Source: Paraburkholderia caledonica NBRC 102488 (GTDB taxonomy: Bacteria > Pseudomonadota > Gammaproteobacteria > Burkholderiales > Burkholderiaceae). Taken from it: a stretch of DNA of 48,706 nucleotides. Both the position numbers and the translations under genes were made by a program. The stretch's first letter is position 1, and each line of letters begins with the position of its first letter. Location of the stretch: NCBI RefSeq assembly GCF_000685095.1, contig NZ_BAYE01000034.1, forward strand, positions 1 through 48,706, in the 5' to 3' direction. Under the pieces are notes generated by a model that saw only the letters and a program-made list of their open reading frames with translations, was not told the origin of the DNA and did not search any database. Of this stretch, positions 41,816-48,706 are shown one piece after another.

Positions 41816-42580
41816 TGGTTGGCAAAGCCCGACAGTGACCGAGCACCTTCGAGTGCGTCAAAGCGACGGGGAACCGACCAGCGAAACCCATCAGGGACAG
41901 CGGCGCAGCCGCAGCGAAAGTCCGAATGTACGGTTGCAATCTACCTTCCAGTCATCGCGTACTGAAAGCCTGGCAAAACCGGGGGCGTCCATGTACGGTC
42001 ACTGAGCCGAGCTCATATTTTGCGAACCGAAGCGCCAGCGAGCTGCCGTTGGCGATCTCACCCTATCGGCCAATAAGCGTCATACGTCGCGGCTGCAGTA
42101 CCGCCATCTATGCGACTGCAGCGCGTTCGAGATCGGTCGTTGGGCCGCTGCTCGCCAAAGAGGGGCCGCCGCACCGGAAGAAGGTGGTCGACACATCTCG
42201 CCTTTGTCCTCTCGAAGGGGAAGTCAGCGACGCCGTTGGCGCTGATCGATAGCTTCGTTTTTTTGCTGAGATCTGCCCGTCTACTTGTCGGTCGCTTGCC
42301 CTACCAGCCGAATCGTCGCCTTGAAGCACTGACAGCCGTGCAGTTACTTATGGCGTTCATGGAGAGCTTGGATTCTGGTTTCGATCTCATCCGTCCTTCG
42401 ATGGTTTCGCTCGGGTTTGCCCCTATCTCGCCATAAACAAATGGAATTGCTTTGCGAGGAATATTGATTGGATTTCCAACGGACGCGGGCATATCGTCGC
42501 TCAATCCAATGCTGTAATGCGCACGTTTGCATCGGATACTGGCCCTCGCCGATAGAACAAAATATCTAGGAGACTTACCC
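41816..42580. other. About 760 bp without a recognisable gene
   Basis: Short frames exist on both strands but none has a ribosome-binding site or family signature. The final ~150 bp before 42581 must hold the promoter of the MFS gene; I see no clear -35/-10 pair. Confidence 0.4.
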
Positions 42581-43933
42581 ATGGAGCAATCCTCTACGGC
42601 GCCGCGTGTGCCGGAGTCGGGCAGCAGTAACGCTCAGAACATCGCTTCCAACGACCAGGCTTCCCCACGGGTGCGGCGAATTCAGCGGACCGCGCTTGCT
42701 CTGCTTCTCCTGAGCGGGGTCATCAATTACATCGACCGCGCGACGTTGTCTATCGCGAATCCGCTGATCCGGCACGATCTCGGACTCTCCGTCGCGGAAA
42801 TGGGCCTGTTGCTGTCGGCGTTTCTATGGGCTTACGCATTCGCGCAACTGCCCGCGGGCGCGTTGGTCGATCGCTTCGGCGCGCGCGTCATGCTGTCCGT
42901 CAGCCTGGCGACGTGGTCGGTGGCCCAAGCGTTCGGCGGTGTGGTGAGCAACTTCGGCCAGTTCTTCGCTGCTCGCATGGTGCTGGGAATAGGCGAGGCG
43001 CCGCAGTTTCCGACGGCCGCCAAAGTCGTTCGCGATTGGTTCGGCAAAAAAGAGCGCGGCGCCGCGACCGGCATCTGGAACAGTTCGTCGACGCTTGGTA
43101 CTGCAATATCAGCGCCTTTGCTGACGGTCTTAATGTTGACTGTGGGATGGCGATGGATGTTCGGCGTCATGGGAATCGCCGGCCTCCTCGTGGCGCTCGG
43201 CTTTTTTATCCTGCATCGCGACCCGCATCAGGTCGAGTTGACGCAACGGGAGCGCGCGTATCTGTCGGACGTCGATGGGGAGGCGCAGAGCCGTCCGACA
43301 TGGCGCGAGTGGCGCCGTCTGTTCGAGTTCAGCACCACGTGGGGCATGTTGCTCGGATTCTTCGGCACGATCTACGTCTTGTGGCTTTACAACGCGTGGT
43401 TGCCGTCTTACCTGCAAATGGAACTTCACCTGACTATTGCGAAGTCGGGATGGGTGGCCGCGGTTCCCTATCTCTTTGGCGTGGTGGGCAGTCTCTCTGG
43501 CGGAAAGATTTGCGACGTGCTCGCACGGCGAGGCGTGTCGGCGATCAACAGCCGAAAATATCCCATGGCGGCTTCGCTTTTCGGGGTCGCCGTGTTCACG
43601 GTACTGACCGGCCTCACGCACAATGTGACGTTGGCGGTCGTCTTCATTTCGATCTCGATGTTGCTGCTGTACGTTTCGAGCAGCGCGGCCTGGGCGACCG
43701 CGTCCGTTGCCGCGCCCGCCAATTGCACCGCTTCCATCGGCTCCATGCAAAATTTCGGCGGCTACTTCGGCGGCGCGCTGGCACCGGTGGTCACGGGCTT
43801 CATCGTGCAGCAGACCCACTCGTTCCAGCCCGCGCTGTTCGTCGGAGCGGCCGTTGCCGCTGTCGCGGTGATCGGCTACTGGTTGCTCGTGCGCGGCCCG
43901 ATTCCGCCGGCCGCGCTCACCCGCGACGTGTAA
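42581..43933 (+). CDS. MFS transporter, ACS-type (sugar-acid transporter-like)
   Basis: This 450-residue protein has 12 predicted membrane segments with Asn-Tyr-Ile-Asp-Arg-Ala-Thr-Leu-Ser in helix 1, Ala-Leu-Val-Asp-Arg-Phe-Gly-Ala-Arg in loop 2-3 and Gly-Ile-Gly-Glu-Ala-Pro-Gln-Phe-Pro, marks of the anion:cation symporter family (ExuT/GarP/DgoT relatives). A ~35-residue polar N-terminus precedes helix 1. The ATG at 42581 follows TAGGAGA by 7 bases. It is convergent with the Ldh-family dehydrogenase; with it and the LysR it forms a small uptake/oxidation module for a hydroxy acid. Confidence 0.9.
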   Translation: MEQSSTAPRVPESGSSNAQNIASNDQASPRVRRIQRTALALLLLSGVINYIDRATLSIANPLIRHDLGLSVAEMGLLLSAFLWAYAFAQLPAGALVDRFGARVMLSVSLATWSVAQAFGGVVSNFGQFFAARMVLGIGEAPQFPTAAKVVRDWFGKKERGAATGIWNSSSTLGTAISAPLLTVLMLTVGWRWMFGVMGIAGLLVALGFFILHRDPHQVELTQRERAYLSDVDGEAQSRPTWREWRRLFEFSTTWGMLLGFFGTIYVLWLYNAWLPSYLQMELHLTIAKSGWVAAVPYLFGVVGSLSGGKICDVLARRGVSAINSRKYPMAASLFGVAVFTVLTGLTHNVTLAVVFISISMLLLYVSSSAAWATASVAAPANCTASIGSMQNFGGYFGGALAPVVTGFIVQQTHSFQPALFVGAAVAAVAVIGYWLLVRGPIPPAALTRDV

Positions 43934-43954
43934 CAGCAAAACAATGCTGCCGCG

Positions 43955-43974
43955 GCGAGAGTCTGGGCTCTCGC
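43955..43974. terminator. Hairpin between convergent MFS and Ldh genes
   Basis: GCGAGAG-N6-CTCTCGC is a perfect 7-bp stem in the 49-bp gap between two convergent stops (43933 and 43983). It has no long T tract, but position and stem strength suggest a bidirectional transcription terminator. Confidence 0.5.
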
Positions 43975-43982
43975 TCCTGCTG

Positions 43983-45047
43983 TCAGCCGGGTAGTGCGGA
44001 AGGCAGCGGGATGCCATAGCGCCGCGCGCAGGCTTCAAGTGCCGGCGCGATTGTCGAGTGCAGAGCGACTCCATCGCGCAGTTGCTCGCGCTTGAGGCTC
44101 AGTCCGCGATCGCCCGGCATGCGCACGCCCGCGGTTCCTGGACGTGGCGGATTATCGCGGCATGCATCGCCGAGCCAGTCCATCTGCCGCAGGAACGCCG
44201 CGGGACCGCCAAAAGCCGCCGGATCGTAGAGCGAAAGAAACACTGTAGCGCCCCATCCATCGGCAGGATCGGCCCGGCCGTGGCCTGCCAGCCCCCCCGT
44301 CAACGCCTCGATCAGCAACGCCAGCCCGAAGCCTTTATGTCCCCCCGTCATGCCCCCGATCGGCAGGATGGATCCCGGGGGATCCGTGCAGAGCACGCCG
44401 GGATCGCCGCTGGGCTGCCCATCCGCATCGAGGAAGCACGCTTCGTCGAAGTGTTGTCCCGCTTTGTGTCGGCGCGCGGTCATCCCCTGCGTCACCGTTG
44501 ATGAAGAGATATCGATCAAAAACGGTGTGCCCGAAGTCGGAATGCCCGCCGCGATTGGATTCGGTGTAAATACGGACCGCGTGCCGCCGTGAGGGGCCAC
44601 GCTTTGCCCCGCCGGGTCGGAACTGCTGAGCAAGATCATGAATCCGTCGGCAGTGGCTCTTTCGAGATAACTGGCAAGGCAGGCGATGTGGTGGCTGCGC
44701 CGAATCACCAATGTCGCCGTGCCGTACTTCTTCGCGCGCGGTGCCAGTGTTTCGATCCCGCTGAGAACCAGCCAGGGGCCAGGAAGACGCCGACCATCCC
44801 ACAACACACTGCCGCCCCGGTCTGATACCACCTCCGGCTCGCCGGAGCAGGTCATCGCGCCGTTTTCGATCTCACCGATATAGGCGGGCAGCAACGCGAG
44901 GCCGTGCGTGTCGTGTCCCATCAGGTCGCCGTCGAGGAGCGTGCGAGCGATTGCAAGCGCTTTGACGTCCTCCATTCCAACCCTGACCAGTAGACGCTGT
45001 GCGAAGGCTTGCAGTTCATCGGCGGAGTATCGGATCTGTGTATCCAT
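43983..45047 (-). CDS. Ldh-family (malate/L-lactate/ureidoglycolate type) NAD(P)-dependent dehydrogenase
   Basis: This 354-residue LDH2-superfamily enzyme has Gly-His-Asp-Thr-His-Gly-Leu near residue 44, the conserved Arg-Ser-His-His-Ile (catalytic His) near 117, Ser-Ser-Ser-Asp-Pro-Ala-Gly, Thr-Pro-Asn-Pro-Ile-Ala-Ala-Gly-Ile-Pro and Gly-Gly-His-Lys-Gly-Phe-Gly-Leu-Ala. Relatives oxidise 2-hydroxy acids such as malate, sulfolactate or ureidoglycolate, or reduce 2,3-diketogulonate; the substrate is not readable. It is divergent from the LysR gene, which probably regulates it, and convergent with the MFS gene. Confidence 0.9.
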   Translation of the reverse strand: MDTQIRYSADELQAFAQRLLVRVGMEDVKALAIARTLLDGDLMGHDTHGLALLPAYIGEIENGAMTCSGEPEVVSDRGGSVLWDGRRLPGPWLVLSGIETLAPRAKKYGTATLVIRRSHHIACLASYLERATADGFMILLSSSDPAGQSVAPHGGTRSVFTPNPIAAGIPTSGTPFLIDISSSTVTQGMTARRHKAGQHFDEACFLDADGQPSGDPGVLCTDPPGSILPIGGMTGGHKGFGLALLIEALTGGLAGHGRADPADGWGATVFLSLYDPAAFGGPAAFLRQMDWLGDACRDNPPRPGTAGVRMPGDRGLSLKREQLRDGVALHSTIAPALEACARRYGIPLPSALPG

Positions 45048-45147
45048 GGGTGTGCGTCAGTGAGGAATTCTGTTGGAAGACAGTCGGGCCGGCAATGCCC
45101 GACGCGCTTTGGATTGTCGTTTGAACTTGCGATAACCGTCCAATCGC

Positions 45148-45167
45148 GAATTGAGTAAAATCAATTC
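45148..45167. promoter_or_regulatory. Palindrome in the Ldh/LysR divergent promoter
   Basis: GAATTGA-N6-TCAATTC is a perfect inverted repeat 32 bp before the LysR start. It is flanked by a wider pair, ATAACC (45132-45137) and GGTTAT (45173-45178). The inner palindrome is a good candidate binding site for the divergently encoded LysR protein, and its position would allow autoregulation. Confidence 0.5.
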
Positions 45168-45199
45168 CATCTGGTTATAAATCGGATCGTGTTTACCCT

Positions 45200-46144
45200 A
45201 TGTCGCAAGATTCCAGCCTCTCCATCACGCAGGTGCTGACCAAGCTGCGTTTTAGGCATCTCCAGCTGCTTGAACTGCTCGGTCGTACCCGCAACCTTCG
45301 TATCGCGGCTGAGCAGATGCACATCACTCAGCCGGCCGCCACGAAGATCCTGAGCGACTTGGAGGCGATGTTAGGCGCGCCGCTGTTCGAACGGCTACCG
45401 CGCGAAATGCGGCCGACGGATCTCGGTACGCTGTCGCTGCGCTACGCCAGCACGACACTGTCCAATCTGGGCAAGTTTTCGAGCGAGTTCGCGACATTAA
45501 AAGATGGCGGCTATGGTCATCTCACGGTCGGCTTCATTCCGGCTTCCGCCGCGCAACTCGTCACCGCGGCTATCAAGGAGATCCAGCGCCGGCGCCCGAG
45601 ACTCATCATCAAACTGGTCGAGCAAAGCAGTGATCAGCTCGCGACGTGGCTTGAGGCAAGGCGGCTCGATGTGATGATTGGGCGCCCGACCGAGCCACGA
45701 CACGAGGCGCTTTTCGATGTGGTCGATTTATTACCGGAGCCGGCGCGTGTGGTCGTCGGAAAGCATCATCCGTTGCTGAAGCAACGACGCATAGAGATCG
45801 CCGAACTGGGCGAGTGGCCGTGGATCTTGTATCCGCAAGGCACCGCCATGCGGCAGCTGTTCGAAGAGACGTTCGCGGCGGCTGGCATGGTTGCGCCGAT
45901 GGGCATCGTGGAAACGCCGTCGATTTTTACGACGTTAGAGTTGCTGCAGGCAACCGACATGATGTCCCTTCAACCGAGAGCAGCGATGGACAAGTACGTC
46001 ACGCATGGCCTTCTAGGCTATCTGGACGTGCCGATACGGCGGACATTGTCGAACTACAGTGTCATTACACGGAAAGACGAAGCTGCTTCGCAGGCGATGA
46101 ACGAATTCGTTGCCATCCTCCAGGTAATCGCCGCGCAATACTAG
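45200..46144 (+). CDS. LysR-family regulator (GbpR-like)
   Basis: This 314-residue regulator has the HTH Phe-Arg-His-Leu-Gln-Leu-Leu-Glu-Leu-Leu ... Ala-Ala-Glu-Gln-Met-His-Ile-Thr-Gln-Pro-Ala-Ala-Thr-Lys-Ile-Leu and a complete ligand-binding domain. The extended N-terminus and the Gln-Pro-Ala-Ala-Thr-Lys variant recall the GbpR subgroup, which senses sugars or sugar acids. It is divergent from the Ldh-family gene, 152 bp apart, with a palindrome between. The start ATG at 45200 has no strong ribosome-binding site. Confidence 0.9.
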   Translation: MSQDSSLSITQVLTKLRFRHLQLLELLGRTRNLRIAAEQMHITQPAATKILSDLEAMLGAPLFERLPREMRPTDLGTLSLRYASTTLSNLGKFSSEFATLKDGGYGHLTVGFIPASAAQLVTAAIKEIQRRRPRLIIKLVEQSSDQLATWLEARRLDVMIGRPTEPRHEALFDVVDLLPEPARVVVGKHHPLLKQRRIEIAELGEWPWILYPQGTAMRQLFEETFAAAGMVAPMGIVETPSIFTTLELLQATDMMSLQPRAAMDKYVTHGLLGYLDVPIRRTLSNYSVITRKDEAASQAMNEFVAILQVIAAQY

Positions 46145-47335
46145 GTCAGTCGACGTGACCGTTGTGAGAGCACGATTCCCGGTTCCGCAAGCAGGGGCAG
46201 CGTCGGCATGCTCTTTATGTGCTCGCTGCTGAAGTCGGCGATTACGGTCTCGGCATCTGGCTGCCGGGTACCAAACGCAGTCCGGCTTTGACGCTCGCGA
46301 GGTCGGCGACAGGGACCGCTGCATCGATTTTCGGCGTACCGATAGGCACTAAACCTTCGGGCATTTCGCGGACGCACGGGCTGAAAGCCCATCCCTCGTC
46401 ATGTACGAGGCGGGCGCGTTCATCAATCGATTCAACGACCGTTGTGCAATCGACGGCTGCCATTAAGCGCGGCCGGCACGAACGGCTTAGGCGGGGTCGG
46501 GCTGAGACCATCCGCGCTTCAAACTCATCGCCGCAAACCGGTCATTGGTATTTCGCCTCCCGAAAGCGGCCGGTCGTCAACGCGCACTTCCGACCCGTGC
46601 CCGCCCCTCAGCTAGTTTCTGCGAACGTCACCAACGTGCTGGTTGAATCCGCCGCTCGAAAGCGGCCACTCGCTGTGCGGTCGGCGTCTCTGGAAGCAGT
46701 CTTGAGCGTTCGCTCTCGCTCATACTGACGAAGGATCAGGTCGTAGACAGTCGCCGCCCATGTAGATCCATACGCGGCTCTCGGTGGCTGTTGTGTGTGT
46801 GTCCGAAAGACATCAGTGCTTTATGTCGCCAAATAACGCGACTAACGGTCTGGCGCAATTTACTCGCCGACAACCTCGAAAAAAAGCCGTCTATAAACAC
46901 GTGGGCCGCTGATGCTATCAGGAGCAGGGGAACTGGCCTGCAATCCATCGTCGGGCGAAATCCGGTGGCTAGATTAAAGATGCTCAGGAGCGCGAAGAGG
47001 CGGGGAGGGTGCACGTGTTTCGTCGCGACGGGAGCCGAGGCTCTCCGCCACATAGTCTGGCTGGCCACAATCTGTTCCCGCAACGTCGGCATCTGTGTCT
47101 TCTGGACCAACCCATTCGGGAGTCCCCGTCGCCAGAACCCGCCGACCAAGACGCGCCAGTTGCCGATGAATCGGGCGTCGGCAAGCGAGCGGTACTTCAA
47201 ATCACGTTGCACTAGTTGCCTGTCGTCGCGGTTATGTAAACGCACGACGTGTCATCGAATCGAAGCGTGTCACCTATCTGGGCTGGTTTCTGCAGCGTGC
47301 CATTTACGGCGCTGGTCCTGAAGAACGTTCACGTC
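46145..47335. other. About 1.2 kb with no recognisable gene
   Basis: Several long frames overlap on both strands (for example 46219-46728 plus, 46736-47245 minus), but their residue composition (Arg, Ser, Pro, His-rich) and lack of start signals fit non-coding readings. The 11-base word CGAAAGCGGCC occurs at 46561 and 46657, 96 bp apart. The stretch is probably decayed coding DNA. Confidence 0.4.
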
Positions 47336-47606
47336 ATGGAAAGTTCTTGATCGGGCGCCCGCCGTCTCGCCGGACGGACGCGCCGTCGTTTTCATGCCGT
47401 TGATTCGCGGCCGTGAGGTCGAAGGTGCGATTGCGCGTGACGCACTCGAAGATCATTTCTGGTTACCGCGTAGCGCCGACCCGGCCCCTACGCTCAAAGC
47501 ATTTGAAAACGGTCGCAACCGCATCGTTGCAATTGCACAAAGAAAATTACTGGCGCGACCTGCTGAGCCGCTGTGGCTGACCGCGAACGACTTTGTGGCC
47601 AGGTAG
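47336..47606 (+). pseudogene. DUF1488-like small protein with an early frameshift
   Basis: From 47343 the frame encodes Val-Leu-Asp-Arg-Ala-Pro-Ala-Val-Ser-Pro-Asp-Gly-Arg, then Leu-Ile-Arg-Gly-Arg-Glu-Val-Glu-Gly, Arg-Asp-Ala-Leu-Glu-Asp-His-Phe-Trp and Ala-Phe-Glu-Asn-Gly-Arg-Asn-Arg-Ile, matching DUF1488, a family of unknown function common in Burkholderiales. The natural start, ATG at 47336, is one base out of frame because of an extra A; in its own frame it stops after four codons. A shorter product could start at ATG 47394. It ends at TAG 47604. Confidence 0.55.
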
Positions 47607-47624
47607 CTGGCGACTGTCTCGCGG

Positions 47625-48672
47625 TTAGTTGAGAGGAGGGCCGGCCGCTGACAATTCGGACGTGCCTGGGTCAGGAAGATCGGGCCGTAATTCCGCCTCA
47701 ATCTGGTCAATGGTAGGCAAATCCGTCTCCAGTGATTCCGGTACTCCGCGCATGCACTGGTACTCGGTGACACCCATTGGCTTGGCTACGCCGCGCAACG
47801 CATATTCCGCCACCAGCCGGTTCTTTTCCTTGCACAGCAGCAAGCCGATGGTCAGTTGGTCCTCCTGTGCCTTCACCTGCGCGTCGATCGCCGAAAGGTA
47901 GAGGTTCAGCTGGCCGGCGTACTCCGGTTTGAACGGCGTCGTTTTCAGTTCGACAACGACGTAGCAACGCAGCTTGAGGTGGTAGAAAAGTAGATCGATA
48001 AAAAACTCGTCACCGCCTACCTCCAGCCGGTACTGACGCCCTACGAAAGCGAACCCTGCGCCCAGTTCGAGCAGGAAACGCGTGACGTGCTGGTTAGCGC
48101 ACGCTCGATGTCACGCTCCTGTGCGCTTTCGGTCAGGCCAAGGAAGTCAAAGATATAAGGAATCCTTCAGCACGTCGCGTGCGAGACCCAACTGCGCCGG
48201 AGGCAGCCGGTCGGCAAAATTCGTCACGGCCTTGCCGGTACGGACGTGGGCGGCGGTCTCGATCTGCACGGTAAGCACACTGCGTGACCAGCCGTGCTCG
48301 AGCGATTTTCCCGCATACCAAAGCCGCTGCGCTGAGTCGTCCAGCTTGTCCAGCAGCGTCACGACGTGCGACCACGGTAATTGTGCAACGGGTTGTTGCA
48401 CAATTTCCAGCTGCGGAAAGGCTTGCGCGAGGGCACGCATGTACTTGAGGTTCCGCGGCGAGAAGCCGCGCATGTCCGGAAACGTCACTTGAGATCGCGC
48501 GCGAGCCGGTCGACAACGCCCGCGCCCCAGCCCTGTTTTGCTGCCTGTCAAGAATGTCGCGCCCGATCCGCCAGTACAGTGCAACCAGTTCGCGATTCGC
48601 GCTGTCGAGCGCGCGTTGCCGCGCGCTCGAGGCGCTGCTTGAGCTCGGCGAACACGACATTTCAATTTGGCG
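47625..48672 (-). pseudogene. YhcG/DUF1016-family PDDEXK nuclease with several frameshifts
   Basis: On the minus strand the pieces of one gene are spread over three frames: Asn-Arg-Glu-Leu-Val-Ala-Leu-Tyr-Trp-Arg-Ile-Gly-Arg-Asp-Ile-Leu (about 48600), Phe-Pro-Asp-Met-Arg-Gly-Phe-Ser-Pro-Arg-Asn-Leu-Lys-Tyr-Met and Leu-Trp-Tyr-Ala-Gly-Lys-Ser-Leu-Glu (48480-48300), Gly-Asp-Glu-Phe-Phe-Ile-Asp-Leu-Leu-Phe-Tyr-His with Val-Val-Glu-Leu-Lys-Thr (48030-47950), and Thr-Ile-Gly-Leu-Leu-Leu-Cys-Lys-Glu-Lys-Asn (about 47850). The Asp and Glu-Xaa-Lys of the PDDEXK site are still readable. Single- or two-base indels lie near 48635, 48500-48540 (at least two), 48160 and 48085. The family has an N-terminal winged-helix and C-terminal nuclease and is often near restriction or defence genes. 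Confidence 0.75.
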
Positions 48673-48706
48673 GAAACACGACATCTGAACTTTGGACTAA
48701 CACAAA

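Noticed and set aside
42826..44019. 397-codon plus-strand frame overlapping the MFS gene
   Set aside because: It is shifted relative to the clearly membrane-spanning MFS frame and is Arg-rich with no start signal.
43130..44074. 314-codon open frame on the minus strand
   Set aside because: It is antisense to the MFS gene at 42581-43933 and overlaps the Ldh gene; its residues are typical of a GC-rich shadow frame.
46736..47245. 169-codon minus-strand frame
   Set aside because: No recognisable family, no ribosome-binding site, and an equally long frame exists on the opposite strand; composition does not support coding.
1..48706. CRISPR array, tRNA or rRNA genes, plasmid origin with iterons
   Set aside because: No regularly spaced direct repeats, no cloverleaf or rRNA-like sequence and no rep/par genes were seen on either strand.

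Overview
The window looks like accessory DNA from a GC-rich member of the Burkholderiales (Paraburkholderia/Caballeronia-like), probably from a chromid or megaplasmid. The reasons are the base composition and codon usage, the many LysR/TetR/AraC-controlled catabolic clusters, a TRAP transporter, CaiB/MaoC/acyl-CoA genes and the mix of IS families (IS30, IS3, IS1182/IS5-like, IS6, IS110, Tn3). This placement is inference; there is no rRNA, tRNA or housekeeping marker. No CRISPR array or RNA gene was seen.

Layout. 1-5.1 kb: small accessory genes (an EexN-like entry-exclusion protein and an AlbA_2/Schlafen-like protein cut by an IS30 end), then a pile of insertion-sequence debris with a HigA remnant. 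5.2-14.1 kb: a TetR-controlled acyl-CoA cluster (CoA ligase, class I CoA-transferase, enoyl-CoA hydratase, MHS-type transporter, fumarate-reductase-like flavoprotein), ending in a broken FAH-family fragment. 14.2-15.1 kb: a frameshifted LysR gene. 15.4-26.9 kb: a large AraC-controlled island made of a leftward GH88 glycuronidase + FAH hydrolase pair, an AraC regulator, a leftward MaoC/acyl-CoA dehydrogenase/CaiB/MaoC operon, and a rightward TRAP transporter (DctPQM) + enoyl-CoA hydratase operon. 26.7-28.2 kb: gene remnants (CaiB, Tn3, receiver and histidine-kinase pieces). 28.3-36.7 kb: an N-acyl-D-amino-acid module (metallo-beta-lactamase-fold pseudogene, D-aminoacylase, LysR, DadA-like oxidase, amidase, MFS). 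36.9-42.5 kb: a decayed CheR-PAS-histidine kinase, an AraC fragment, an IS6 element and an IS110 remnant. 42.6-46.1 kb: MFS transporter, Ldh-family dehydrogenase and a divergent LysR. 46.1-48.7 kb: a long stretch without recognisable genes, a DUF1488-like gene and a heavily frameshifted YhcG/DUF1016 nuclease.

The most interesting result is regulatory and was found by reading the intergenic DNA. (1) A bipartite motif, GTMCAAS-N14-GTCCTAAC, occurs three times in the same orientation relative to the gene it precedes: before GH88-FAH, before the MaoC/CaiB operon and before the TRAP operon. Each copy has a -10-like hexamer at the same spacing, with the second half-site overlapping the predicted -35. 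This ties a sugar-acid hydrolase, an acyl-CoA pathway and a carboxylate transporter into one predicted AraC regulon, which suggests one undescribed catabolic route for a substrate carrying both a uronic-acid and an acyl part. (2) A LysR-type box, ATAAC-N4-GTTTAT (T-N11-A), occurs before D-aminoacylase/LysR, DadA and the MFS gene, defining an N-acyl-D-amino-acid regulon. (3) Two related TetR-type palindromes flank the CoA-ligase gene.

Many genes at the cluster edges carry single-base frameshifts, while the central catabolic operons are intact. Either the edges are decaying or the assembly has indel errors; raw reads would decide.
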